A stretch of DNA of 17,769 bases from Candidatus Omnitrophota bacterium (GTDB taxonomy: Bacteria > Omnitrophota > Omnitrophia > Omnitrophales > JACQLI01): positions 1-17,769 of the forward strand of contig JACQLI010000081.1 in NCBI GenBank assembly GCA_016204125.1. Direction: 5' to 3'. The notes beneath the pieces were generated by a model that searched no databases, was not told the DNA's origin, and saw only the letters and a program-made list of their open reading frames with translations. The position numbers and the translations under genes are program-made. This document shows positions 7,109 through 14,982 of this stretch, in pieces. Every line of letters begins with the position of its first letter. Position 1 is the stretch's first letter.

Positions 7109-7687
7109 ATGAAACTTATCGTTGGTTTAGGCAATCCTGGCCCTTCTTATGTCAAGACCCGCCACAACATCGGTCGGCGAGTCGCCCAGGCTTTGGCCGA
7201 AACTTTTAAGGGAAGTTGGAAAAAAGGCAAAGGTCTCCCAGCAAGTCTCTGTGAAATTGAAGTCGAAAAGACTCCCGTTGCATTGGCAATTCTCGACTCA
7301 TTTATGAATGAGAGCGGGAAGCCCGTCTCTTGTCTCGTGAAACATTTTAAAGTCGACTTCGAGAAGGACCTCCTGGTAGTTATTGATGATGCTGTACTTC
7401 CTTTTGGAAAATTGAGACTCCGCGCTCAGGGGCAAGATGGGGGACACCGCGGCTTAAAATCGATCCAGGAGGCTCTCAAAAGTCAAAATTATGCTCGTCT
7501 GAGAATTGGGATTGCCCCTCCAACTCCTACGGAAGAGCCGCTTGAAGATTATGTCTTAAATCCTTTTAGGAAAGAGGAAGAAGTGAGACTGAAAGATATT
7601 TTGGAGCAAGCCGCAGAATCATGTCGTCTGTGGGTAACAGGGCCTATCACTCGGGCCATGGACTTTACGAACAAGCCCAATTCCTGA
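7109..7687 (+). CDS. pth: Peptidyl-tRNA hydrolase
   Basis: Recycles peptidyl-tRNAs dropped by the ribosome; 192 residues, typical length. Seen: GLGNPG (6-11) with N9, TRHNIG (17-22) with catalytic H19, SFMNESG (64-70) with N67, the aspartate that orients the histidine (D93 in VIDDAVLPFG), and LRIGIAPP (131-138). The asparagine normally in GGHNGL is arginine here (GGHRGL, R114); this residue contacts the tRNA/peptide substrate in the E. coli enzyme. It follows rplY by 38 bases, as in many genomes. No Shine-Dalgarno site is visible before ATG 7109. Confidence 0.95.
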   Translation: MKLIVGLGNPGPSYVKTRHNIGRRVAQALAETFKGSWKKGKGLPASLCEIEVEKTPVALAILDSFMNESGKPVSCLVKHFKVDFEKDLLVVIDDAVLPFGKLRLRAQGQDGGHRGLKSIQEALKSQNYARLRIGIAPPTPTEEPLEDYVLNPFRKEEEVRLKDILEQAAESCRLWVTGPITRAMDFTNKPNS

Positions 7688-7693
7688 GTCGAT

Positions 7694-7714
7694 CCTTGCC
7701 ATCCGCAAGGTTTT
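7694..7714 (+). terminator. Hairpin with short T-run between pth and rpsF
   Basis: CCTTGC (7694-7699) pairs with GCAAGG (7705-7710) around CATCC, followed at once by TTTT. This is the shape of a small intrinsic terminator ending the glmU-pth unit, though the stem and T-run are short. Because it lies upstream of rpsF and exposes CCG at 7703-7705, it could instead belong to an S6:S18-type leader. It also overlaps a candidate promoter. Confidence 0.4.
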
Positions 7715-7724
7715 ATGCTAGATT
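7696..7724 (+). promoter_or_regulatory. Candidate sigma-70 promoter for the rpsF operon
   Basis: TTGCCA (7696-7701, 5/6 match to -35) is 17 bases from TAGATT (7719-7724, 4/6 match to -10), and the -10 is preceded by an extended TGC. Transcription would start near 7731, leaving about 25 bases before rpsF. The -35 overlaps the hairpin. Placement at the head of a ribosomal protein operon makes it plausible. Confidence 0.38.
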
Positions 7725-7754
7725 TGATGACAATTTTGTCAGCTAAATAACACT

Positions 7755-8138
7755 ATGATAAGAAAATACGAAGGAATGTTTATCTTTCCACCCGACGAGG
7801 CCCAAACGGCTTCCAAGGATGAGGAGAAGCGGCTCGAGGAGACCATCCGTCGCTTGGGGGGTAAGGTGTTGGAACGCAGAGATTGGGGACGCCGTCTACT
7901 TGGCTACCCCCTTCGCAAGCATCGGGAAGGGCGAATGCTCCTTTGGAATTTTGAAATGGATTCCCTTCAAGTCAAGGAGCTCAAAAAGGTTCTTCAGCTC
8001 GATGAAAAAATTCTAAGATCAACCATTGTCCTAGCCGTAGAACCGAAACCTGTCGAAGAAACCAGAGCGAAAGTTCAACCTCCCAAAGTAGTGGCAAGGG
8101 AAGGAAGGGAAGAGATTCGTGCCCGCCAGCCTGAATAA
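7755..8138 (+). CDS. rpsF: Small ribosomal subunit protein bS6
   Basis: Binds the 16S rRNA platform together with bS18, encoded two genes downstream. The start MIRKYEGMFIFPPD is typical, and the ferredoxin-like fold covers residues 1 to about 100, with LGGKVLERRDWGRRLLGYPL (34-53) and the beta-strand EGRMLLWNFEM. A charged C-terminal extension brings it to 127 residues. No Shine-Dalgarno site is visible before ATG 7755. Its last 20 bases overlap the start of ssb, so the two are probably translationally coupled. Confidence 0.95.
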   Translation: MIRKYEGMFIFPPDEAQTASKDEEKRLEETIRRLGGKVLERRDWGRRLLGYPLRKHREGRMLLWNFEMDSLQVKELKKVLQLDEKILRSTIVLAVEPKPVEETRAKVQPPKVVAREGREEIRARQPE

Positions 8139-8589
8139 AATTTTTTTGATTGGAAATCTTACACGTGATCCCGAACTCCGTTATCTCCCTTCGGGTCAGG
8201 CCGTTACAACTTTTACCTTAGCTGTGAATCGAGTCTACACCGCATCAACAGGAGAGAAAAAAGAAGATGCGAGTTTTATTCGTATTGTTGTTTGGGCAAG
8301 GCGCGCAGAAGTTTGTAACGAATTTTTGAGAAAGGGAAGTCCCGTTTTTGTCGAAGGAAGGCTTCAAAGCCGAAGCTGGGAAGCGCCAGACGGAGCCAAA
8401 CGTTCTTCCATCGAAGTGGTTGCCAATAACGTCCAGTTTCTAGGTCGTGGGTCTCGAGCCGCTGCTCCAGAGACCATTGAACTTCCCGAAGAGCCTTTGC
8501 CTGAGGAGTCTCATGAACCCCAGAAGAAGGAAGGACCGATCGAGATTTCTAAAGACGAACTTTCGCCCGATGAAGAGGTCCCCTTTTAA
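8119..8589 (+). CDS. ssb: Single-stranded DNA-binding protein
   Basis: Coats single-stranded DNA in replication and repair. Residues 1 to about 112 form the OB fold: NKIFLIGNLTRDPELRYLPS (6-25), TTFTLAVNR (30-38), FIRIVVWARRAEVCNEFLRK (53-72) and VFVEGRLQSRSWE (75-87). An acidic Pro/Glu-rich linker ends in DEEVPF, the protein-interaction tip of bacterial SSB. The start is GTG 8119, inside rpsF. It places ASLNKI where other SSBs begin, and a purine-rich GGAAGGGAAGAG lies just upstream. The last base of the stop is the first base of the rpsR start (TAATG). Confidence 0.95.
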   Translation: MPASLNKIFLIGNLTRDPELRYLPSGQAVTTFTLAVNRVYTASTGEKKEDASFIRIVVWARRAEVCNEFLRKGSPVFVEGRLQSRSWEAPDGAKRSSIEVVANNVQFLGRGSRAAAPETIELPEEPLPEESHEPQKKEGPIEISKDELSPDEEVPF

Positions 8590-8888
8590 TGTTGGCAGAA
8601 CGCGAATATTCATCAGGTCAAGTTAGAGAAAGAGACAGAGACAGGGACAGAGAAGGTGACCGTCGCGGAGGGGGGCGCTTCTTTCGAAAAAAGGTTTGCC
8701 GTTTCTGCAGCGAAAAGGTTTCTTTAATTGACTTCAAAGATATAGAACGGCTCAGTAAGTTTCTTACCGAAAAAGGGAAAATCATAAGCCGAAGAATTAC
8801 GGGCAACTGCGCAAAACACCAGCGTGCCCTGGCTCGAGCCATCAAAAGAGCGCGCCACGCCGTGCTCATTCCCTTCCAGGCGGAGTGA
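8589..8888 (+). CDS. rpsR: Small ribosomal subunit protein bS18
   Basis: A 99-residue platform protein that pairs with bS6. The core begins at RRGGGRFFRKK and contains KVCRFCSEK (35-43, a CxxC pair as in zinc-type paralogues), IDFKD, and the hallmark RRITGNCAKHQRALARAIKRARH. Before it lies a low-complexity Arg/Asp stretch (RERDRDRDREGDRR, 13-26), longer than in most S18 and encoded by an imperfect GAGACA-like repeat. Its ATG overlaps the ssb stop by one base. The alternation of rpsF and rpsR around ssb is the standard arrangement. Confidence 0.96.
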   Translation: MLAEREYSSGQVRERDRDRDREGDRRGGGRFFRKKVCRFCSEKVSLIDFKDIERLSKFLTEKGKIISRRITGNCAKHQRALARAIKRARHAVLIPFQAE

Positions 8889-8899
8889 GGAATTAAGTC

Positions 8900-9343
8900 A
8901 TGGAAGTGATTCTTCTTAAGGACGTAGAGAAGTTGGGAAAAAGGGGAGAGGTGGTAGCGGTTCGAGACGGTTTTGGTAGAAATTTTCTTATCCCTCGTTC
9001 CCTAGCCCTTCCTGCAACAAGAGTAAATAAGGCATTTCTCGAAGCGGAAAAGAAACACGCTTCTGTCCGAAAGACCCATAAGAAAGAAGACGCTGCAAAG
9101 CTTGCCGAGAGAATTGCAACGCTGGTGCTTCGTCTTCCTGTGAGCGTGGGCGAGAAGGATAAACTTTTTGGTTCCATCACCGCTCAGGATCTTGCAGAGG
9201 CTTTGAAACGGGAAGGGATTTCTATTGATAAGAAGCAATTTCGTCTTGAAGAACCGATTCGAAGTCTTGGTGCACACAAGGTTACCATCGATCTTGAGCG
9301 AGAGGTAAAAGCCACTCTTCAAGTGGAAGTTATTAAAAAGTAG
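8900..9343 (+). CDS. rplI: Large ribosomal subunit protein bL9
   Basis: A two-domain 147-residue protein. The N-terminal rRNA-binding domain shows MEVILLKDVEKLGKRGEVV and the signature GFGRNFLIPR (24-33). A long charged connecting helix (about 40-75) leads to a C-terminal domain with KLFGSIT (88-94) and IRSLGAHKVTIDL. GAGG at 8887-8890, nine bases before ATG 8900, is a modest ribosome-binding site. It lies 11 bases after rpsR and 9 bases before dnaB. Confidence 0.96.
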   Translation: MEVILLKDVEKLGKRGEVVAVRDGFGRNFLIPRSLALPATRVNKAFLEAEKKHASVRKTHKKEDAAKLAERIATLVLRLPVSVGEKDKLFGSITAQDLAEALKREGISIDKKQFRLEEPIRSLGAHKVTIDLEREVKATLQVEVIKK

Positions 9344-9352
9344 TAACTTTCA

Positions 9353-10720
9353 ATGGCCTCAAGCCCAGAAACAAGTTTTAATCTTTTAGAAAAGATTCCT
9401 CCTCAAAGCCGAGAGGCTGAGATGAGTGTTCTTGGGGGTATGCTTTTTGAAGAACCCGCCCTTGTGAGAGGACTTGAAATCCTCAAGCCCTTTTATTTCT
9501 ACGATGATCACCATCAGAAAATCTTCATTGCCATCCAATCTCTCTTTGAGAAAAACCGAGCAGTTGATATCGTTACCGTTGCCGAGGAACTCAGAAAAAC
9601 CAAGCAGTTAGAGGAAGTTGGCGGAGCGAGTTATTTGACTCAACTGACAGCTTCGGTTCCAACAGCCGTCAATGTCGAACACTACGCCCAAATAGTTAAA
9701 GAAAAAGCACTTCTCAGATCGCTGATATCGGCAACCAATCAAATTCTCCATCAGAGTTATGAATCCGATAGTGAAGTAAGCGAACTCGTAGACCGAGCGG
9801 AACAGCTGATCTTTGAAATCAGCCAACATCAGTACGAAGGGCAGTTCGTCTCATTGAAAGATGTGATCCGCGCATCCATTGAGACCATTGATCAACTTTA
9901 TCAACGAAAAGAGCACGTGACAGGGCTTGCCACGGGCTTCAAGGAATTTGATACGAAGACCGCGGGTCTTCAGCCATCCGAGCTGATCGTCGTTGCGGGT
10001 CGGCCTTCCATGGGGAAATCGGCTTTTGTAAGTTCGATTTGCGAGAATGTGGCGATTGAACTCAAGAAACCGATCGCTTTCTTTTCGCTTGAAATGTCAA
10101 AGGAGCAGCTGGTTCAACGTATGCTCTGTTCTCATGCCCGAGTGGACGCACAAAAGGTCCGCACAGGCTATCTCTCTCATCAGGACTGGCCCAAGCTAAC
10201 CGCGGCCGCAGGGAAACTTTCAGAGGCTCCTATTTTTATTGATGATTCCCCTTCCTTAACGGCCCTTGAGATTCGGGCTAAGGCAAGGAGGCTTAAGAGC
10301 CAATTTGGTGTCGAACTCGTCGTGGTTGACTATATGCAGCTGATGCAGGGTTTTGGAAGATCAGAAAACCGCCAGCAGGAAATTTCTGAGATCTCCCGCT
10401 CTTTGAAGGCTCTTGCCAGAGAGCTTCGTGTTCCTGTCATTGCGGTGAGCCAACTTTCTCGTGCCGTCGAATCTCGAACGGGCAACCGACCCCAGCTTTC
10501 GGATTTGAGAGAGTCGGGCGCTATCGAGCAGGATGCGGATGTTGTGGTTTTCCTCTTTCGAGAAGAATATTACCATCCAAGCGATGAAAATCGGAACAAG
10601 GCGGAGGCGATCATTGCCAAACAGCGTAATGGTCCAACGGGAAACATAGAACTGGTGTTTTTGAAGGAGTGGACGCGTTTTGACAATCCAGAGTTTCATA
10701 GGGAACAAGAGACTTTTTGA
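9353..10720 (+). CDS. dnaB: Replicative DNA helicase DnaB
   Basis: The hexameric 5'-3' helicase of the replication fork; 455 residues, full length. The N-terminal DnaB domain (about 12-115) contains PPQSREAEMSVLGGML. The RecA-like C-terminal domain has Walker A GRPSMGKSAF (216-225), SLEMS (245-249), Walker B LVVVDYMQLM (322-331), SQLSR (366-370), LSDLRESGAIEQDADVV (382-398) and the KQRNGPTG arginine-finger region (423-430). No intein is present. The start ATG 9353 has no evident Shine-Dalgarno site. Its stop overlaps the possible TTG start of bamA. Confidence 0.97.
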   Translation: MASSPETSFNLLEKIPPQSREAEMSVLGGMLFEEPALVRGLEILKPFYFYDDHHQKIFIAIQSLFEKNRAVDIVTVAEELRKTKQLEEVGGASYLTQLTASVPTAVNVEHYAQIVKEKALLRSLISATNQILHQSYESDSEVSELVDRAEQLIFEISQHQYEGQFVSLKDVIRASIETIDQLYQRKEHVTGLATGFKEFDTKTAGLQPSELIVVAGRPSMGKSAFVSSICENVAIELKKPIAFFSLEMSKEQLVQRMLCSHARVDAQKVRTGYLSHQDWPKLTAAAGKLSEAPIFIDDSPSLTALEIRAKARRLKSQFGVELVVVDYMQLMQGFGRSENRQQEISEISRSLKALARELRVPVIAVSQLSRAVESRTGNRPQLSDLRESGAIEQDADVVVFLFREEYYHPSDENRNKAEAIIAKQRNGPTGNIELVFLKEWTRFDNPEFHREQETF

Positions 10721-13077
10721 AAACGCCTTCCATGGTCTTATCTCGGTTTCGTCTGGTTGCGATGGTTGTGAGCCTGAGTTTGATTTTAACTTTCCCAGGC
10801 AACTTCGTATGGCCTCAAGAGTCCCAAGAACCCCCTGTCGCAGAGGAAGCAGAGCCTGAGCCGCCACCGCGTCCCAATGTGATTCTTGAAGTTGAGGTGC
10901 GCGGTAACCAGGTGATCAGCACAGGTGTCGTCCTGAATCAGATGAAAATAAGAAAAGGCGGCCCGCTTGTTCAGGAAGACGTCAATGAGGACATCAAACG
11001 TCTTTATAAGACAGGTTACTTCCGAGATATCCGAATGGAGGTTGAAGAAGAACCTGAAGGGTATCGGCTCATTGTTTTTGTAGATGAGAAGCCGATTGTT
11101 CGGCAAGTCATCCTTGATGGCTTCGCTACTTTTAAGGAAGCGGATCTTCGGAAAGAACTTAAAATTTTGGAAGGGCAGATACTTGATGAGCGTGCCCTTA
11201 AGGAAGGCATAGAGGCTATCCGAAAGAAATATCGCTCTAAGGGCTTTCGCTTTATTGAAGTTGAATCCGAGCTCGATATCAATGAGAAGACGAGGGAAGC
11301 GACCATTCTGATTCACATTCTGGAAGGTGAGAAATACAAAATTAAGGAGATTCATCTCCAAGGAGTCAAGGCTTTTAAGTTAAAGAAAATCCGCAAGCTC
11401 ATGAAAACAAAAAAAGACACCCTCTTCACCTCGGGGGTTTTCAACGAAGAAAAGTTTCAAAAAGATTTGGACCGCGTCCAACTTTTTTATCAACAAGAGG
11501 GTTATCTGGATGTGAAGGTTGCTCCCGAATTTGAATACGATCGTCAAAATCGAAAAATCATCATTACGGTTCAGATCGAAGAGGGGACGCATTACGTAAC
11601 AGGTGAAATCAAGATTGAAGGCGCCGTCCTTTTCCCCGAGAGTGAAATCTGGCAAAGTTTGGAGATGCTTCCTGGGACAACCTATTCCCAGTATTACCTA
11701 GCCAACGATATGGATCAGATTCGCAAATATTACTTCGAACGGGGCTATGTGGATGCACGGGTAGTTCCTGATGTCCAGCTGAACCGAGAAACAGCTAAAG
11801 TGGATGTGAGATACAAAATTCACGAAGGCGATCTTTACTTTGTGGATAAGGTAATCGTCCAAGGCAATACGAAGACAAAAGACATTGTCATACGGCGCGA
11901 ACTTCGCATTCGTCCAGGAGACCGCTTTGACGGAGAAAAGATTCAAAAATCAGTTCAGCGTCTTGAAAATTTGGATTTCTTTGAGGAAGTTACCTATGAC
12001 ATGGAGCCAGGTTCAGCCACCAACCGTAAGGACCTTATCTTTCGCATTAAAGAAAAGCGGACAGGGGAGCTGTCCTTTGGAGGTGGCGTCAGTTCGATTG
12101 ATAAATTTGTTGGATTTGGAGAAATTTCTCAGAAGAACTTTGACCTGCTGAGTTTTCCAAGATTCACGGGGGCAGGCCAAAGACTTTCGGTCAAGGCCCG
12201 CGTGGGAACGATCAGTCAAAATTACGAGGTAAGCTTCGTCGAACCGTACCTTTTGGGGCGTAAGATTTCGTTAGGAGTAGACGGTTTCAATACGAGGCGT
12301 GACAACAGAAACGTCGACTTTGATGAAAACAGGCTTGGGTTCGGCGTCACCATCGCCAAAATGTTTGGCGATGTATTCCGATTGGGGACAGGGTATGTGT
12401 TAGAAAGAGTTAAGTTGGAAGATATCTCAGATGATGCGCCTCAGATCGTGCTTGATTCGGAAGGTTCGACTACGCTCAGTCGGGCACGGCTTTTCCAGAC
12501 GTGGGACACGCGCGATAACATTTTCAATCCTTCAAAAGGGTTTCTTGTCTCCTTTCAGGAGGAACTTGTGGGGAGTTTCATTGGAGGCGATGAAGATTTC
12601 TATGTGCTGCAAGGAAGTTACTCGCAATACGTGACACTCTTTAAGAAACATGTGGTTGAGTTTAAATTACGTTTGGGGACAGCCGATCCCTTTGGCGATT
12701 CGGATCATGTGCCTGTTTTTGACCGTTTCTACGCAGGAGGTCTCGGAACGGTTCGAGGCTACAACTACAGACGGGTTGGTCCTATCGAGGCGGGTGATGC
12801 GGTCGGAGGTCAAACGATCGCGATAGTAAGCCTTGAGTATACGTTTCCCATCCCTTATATTGAGATTATCAAGGGAGCTGCCTTTATCGATATTGGCGAA
12901 GTCGATCCAGACAGTTATAGCATTGATTTCGGAGACTTTGCGATCAGCGTCGGTCCAGGCATCAAGATCAAGACTCCCATCGGACCTTTCGCTTTCTACT
13001 ATGGTCTTCCCATTGCCAATAAAGATACAGAAGACAGGAACGGTCGTTTTGAATTTAGTTTGAGTCACGGCTTTTAA
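10717..13077 (+). CDS. bamA: Outer-membrane protein assembly factor BamA (Omp85)
   Basis: Inserts beta-barrel proteins into the outer membrane. A signal sequence with hydrophobic core LVAMVVSLSLILTFPG (13-28) precedes a Pro/Glu-rich linker and five POTRA domains (about 56-125, 126-203, 206-290, 293-370 and 374-447). A 16-strand barrel follows to a C-terminal phenylalanine (SLSHGF). The Omp85 signature VRGY is at 679-682. At 786 residues it is of normal size. The longest reading starts at TTG 10717, overlapping the dnaB stop. ATG 10732 is an equally good candidate and would give 781 residues with a clean signal peptide. Downstream skp/ompH and lpx genes match the classic cluster. Confidence 0.96.
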   Translation: MKTPSMVLSRFRLVAMVVSLSLILTFPGNFVWPQESQEPPVAEEAEPEPPPRPNVILEVEVRGNQVISTGVVLNQMKIRKGGPLVQEDVNEDIKRLYKTGYFRDIRMEVEEEPEGYRLIVFVDEKPIVRQVILDGFATFKEADLRKELKILEGQILDERALKEGIEAIRKKYRSKGFRFIEVESELDINEKTREATILIHILEGEKYKIKEIHLQGVKAFKLKKIRKLMKTKKDTLFTSGVFNEEKFQKDLDRVQLFYQQEGYLDVKVAPEFEYDRQNRKIIITVQIEEGTHYVTGEIKIEGAVLFPESEIWQSLEMLPGTTYSQYYLANDMDQIRKYYFERGYVDARVVPDVQLNRETAKVDVRYKIHEGDLYFVDKVIVQGNTKTKDIVIRRELRIRPGDRFDGEKIQKSVQRLENLDFFEEVTYDMEPGSATNRKDLIFRIKEKRTGELSFGGGVSSIDKFVGFGEISQKNFDLLSFPRFTGAGQRLSVKARVGTISQNYEVSFVEPYLLGRKISLGVDGFNTRRDNRNVDFDENRLGFGVTIAKMFGDVFRLGTGYVLERVKLEDISDDAPQIVLDSEGSTTLSRARLFQTWDTRDNIFNPSKGFLVSFQEELVGSFIGGDEDFYVLQGSYSQYVTLFKKHVVEFKLRLGTADPFGDSDHVPVFDRFYAGGLGTVRGYNYRRVGPIEAGDAVGGQTIAIVSLEYTFPIPYIEIIKGAAFIDIGEVDPDSYSIDFGDFAISVGPGIKIKTPIGPFAFYYGLPIANKDTEDRNGRFEFSLSHGF

Positions 13078-13090
13078 TTTAAAAAAATTT

Positions 13091-13098
13091 AAAGGAGG
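13091..13098 (+). promoter_or_regulatory. Strong Shine-Dalgarno site for ompH/skp
   Basis: AAAGGAGG sits 5 bases before ATG 13104 and is preceded by an A/T-only stretch. It is the best ribosome-binding site in the window, suggesting that the chaperone is made at a higher level than its neighbours. Confidence 0.75.
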
Positions 13099-13103
13099 AA
13101 TCA

Positions 13104-13637
13104 ATGAAAGGGTTCAGCATGATACGAATTGGAATAACAGGACTACTTGTGTCTATCATAGGTTTTTCTTTTGCTGTACCTGCTTGGGCGAAGCTTGAAA
13201 AGGTAGGTTATATCGATGCCGCCAAGATCTTCGATGGCTACCAAAAAACGAAGGATAGTGAGGCAAGGCTTCAGGCGGCTGGCAAGAAAAAAGAGGAAGA
13301 AAGGGACGCGATCGTGCATGAAATTCGTCGCCTCAAGGATGAACAGGCGCTTCTTTCTGAAGATGCGAAAGAGAAGAAGCAGGAAGCGATCGATGTCAAA
13401 ATCAAAGAGCTTCAGGAATTTGACGGAGGTGCCCGCAAAGAATTGGGTGAACAGAAGAATCAAACATTCAAGGAAATCGTTAAAGACATCGATTCAGTGG
13501 TCCAACGCTACGGCGAGAGGAAAGGATTTGACATGATTCTAAACGACCAGGTCCTCCCTTATCGAAATCCTCGTTTCGATGTGACCAATGATATAGTCGA
13601 TGAATTGAATCGAGACTACAAAGCAAAAAAGAAGTGA
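13104..13637 (+). CDS. Periplasmic chaperone of the Skp/OmpH family
   Basis: Holds unfolded outer-membrane proteins on the way to BamA. A signal peptide (charged MKGFSMIR, hydrophobic core IGITGLLVSIIGFSFAV) ends at a likely AWA cleavage site near residue 29. The mature part starts KLEKVGYIDAAKIFDGYQ, typical of OmpH, and continues as a long Lys/Glu-rich coiled coil (about 48-120) forming the tentacle helices. It then returns to the body with GFDMILNDQVLPY (140-152). At 177 residues it matches the family. The gene lies between bamA and the lpx genes, its usual place. Confidence 0.93.
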   Translation: MKGFSMIRIGITGLLVSIIGFSFAVPAWAKLEKVGYIDAAKIFDGYQKTKDSEARLQAAGKKKEEERDAIVHEIRRLKDEQALLSEDAKEKKQEAIDVKIKELQEFDGGARKELGEQKNQTFKEIVKDIDSVVQRYGERKGFDMILNDQVLPYRNPRFDVTNDIVDELNRDYKAKKK

Positions 13638-13641
13638 TGGA

Positions 13642-14955
13642 ATGATCCAACCTGTATACCAGCAAACTCTTCGAGAGGCCGTTACCTTCCGCGGGGTAGG
13701 ACTCCACACAGGGAAGACCGTTGAGGTAAAGGTTAAACCCGCAGAGCCTGACACGGGGATCGTGTTCGCTAGAACCGATCTCGATCCTCGTCTGAGAGTT
13801 CGCGCTGTCGCTTCAGCAACGCGCCTCAATGAAGCGCGTCAGACTACTCTTGTGGTGGGAGAGGGGGTTATTCGTACGATCGAACACCTCATGGCTGTTT
13901 TCCATGGTCTTGGGGTTGACAATACGATCGTGGAAGTTGACGGCGAAGAGATTCCCGGTATGGATGGGAGTGCGAAGGAGTTTGCAGAGGGAATTAACCA
14001 TGCGGGGCTCGTTAAGCAAGATCGTGAAAGGCGCTTTGTTGAAATCGGGGAGCCGATCTATGTGGATCAAGGCGACCAAAGTCTCATTGTTTTACCTGCT
14101 CCTAACCTGACAATTTCCTACACCTTAAGCTATCGACATGAGGATCTTGCAGACCAGTTTCTCTCGCTTTGTATCCTCCCTGAGATTTTCGAAAGGGAGA
14201 TCGCGCCAGCCCGTACCTTTGTTCTTAAAGAAGAAGCGCAACTCCTTTTGGCACGTGGGTTTGGCAAAGGGGCCAACTTTGAAAATACGCTTGTCTTCGA
14301 AAAGAATTCTCCCATTGAAAATTCACTTCGATTTGACAATGAGGCCTGTCGGCATAAAATCATGGATCTCCTGGGCGATCTTTTTCTCTCAGGGGGGTTT
14401 CTTAAGGGACATGTCATCGCCACACGAAGCGGACATCTCCTCAACCTAGAATTTGCGAGGAAAATTGCTATGAGCTCGGGTAAATCTCAGGAAAAACCGC
14501 ATCACTTCGGATCCAACATTCCTTCGACACTTGATGTAGAGGGAATTCAAAAAATACTTCCGCATCGTTATCCTTTCCTATTTGTAGATCGGATTGAAAA
14601 GTTGCATCCTGGGAAAAAAGCCACTGGATACAAATTGGTGAGCTCCAATGATTATTATTTCCAGGGTCATTTTCCCGGCCACCCTGTAATGCCCGGCGTT
14701 CTCATCATGGAAGCCCTTGCGCAGGTGGGGGGTGTCGTGATGCTTTCCATGCCTGAGATGCAGGGAAAGATTGCTTATTTCATGAGTGTGGACTACTGTA
14801 AATTCAGACAGACCGTTGTGCCAGGCGATGAACTCCGCATGGAGGTTGAGGTACTGCGCTACCGTTCCAAAACAGGCCAGTGTGCGGGTCGTGCCTATGT
14901 GGGCGATAAGCTAGTTTGCGAGGCTGAAGTTAAATTCGCAATTGTCGATCGATAA
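13642..14955 (+). CDS. lpxC/fabZ: Fused UDP-3-O-acyl-GlcNAc deacetylase and 3-hydroxyacyl-ACP dehydratase (LpxC-FabZ)
   Basis: One uninterrupted frame of 437 residues. Residues 1 to about 275 are LpxC, the zinc deacetylase that commits to lipid A. Seen: VGLHTGK (19-25), TIEHLMA (79-85) with E81 and zinc ligand H82, HKIMD with H238 and D242, and catalytic H265 in RSGHLLN. A linker of about 20 residues (276-295) leads to FabZ: ILPHRYPFLFVDRI (305-318) and GHFPGHPVMPGVLIMEALAQ (342-361) with H343 and E357. This fusion is known from Bacteroidetes, Chlorobi and several other groups. It begins 4 bases after ompH. Joining the enzymes ties two users of the same hydroxyacyl-ACP pool. Confidence 0.95.
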   Translation: MIQPVYQQTLREAVTFRGVGLHTGKTVEVKVKPAEPDTGIVFARTDLDPRLRVRAVASATRLNEARQTTLVVGEGVIRTIEHLMAVFHGLGVDNTIVEVDGEEIPGMDGSAKEFAEGINHAGLVKQDRERRFVEIGEPIYVDQGDQSLIVLPAPNLTISYTLSYRHEDLADQFLSLCILPEIFEREIAPARTFVLKEEAQLLLARGFGKGANFENTLVFEKNSPIENSLRFDNEACRHKIMDLLGDLFLSGGFLKGHVIATRSGHLLNLEFARKIAMSSGKSQEKPHHFGSNIPSTLDVEGIQKILPHRYPFLFVDRIEKLHPGKKATGYKLVSSNDYYFQGHFPGHPVMPGVLIMEALAQVGGVVMLSMPEMQGKIAYFMSVDYCKFRQTVVPGDELRMEVEVLRYRSKTGQCAGRAYVGDKLVCEAEVKFAIVDR

Positions 14956-14956
14956 T

Positions 14957-14965
14957 AAGGAGAGG
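14957..14965 (+). promoter_or_regulatory. Shine-Dalgarno-like site upstream of lpxA
   Basis: AAGGAGAGG follows the lpxC-fabZ stop. It is 17 bases before the ATG at 14983, too far for normal pairing, but AGGAG is 5 bases before an in-frame ATT codon at 14968. The start of lpxA is therefore uncertain by five residues. Confidence 0.45.
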
Positions 14966-14982
14966 TTATTTCATTCCAAAGC

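Noticed and set aside
10361..10867. 168-codon open frame on the minus strand across dnaB/bamA
   Set aside because: It is antisense to two clear genes, resembles no family I know and looks like a shadow of the coding strand.
12667..13104. 145-codon minus-strand open frame opposite the bamA barrel
   Set aside because: It lies wholly opposite conserved Omp85 sequence and shows no recognisable motifs.
14467..14526. LpxC-FabZ junction as a frameshift or assembly error
   Set aside because: The frame is continuous with a natural polar linker, both domains are complete, and the same fusion is known in other phyla.
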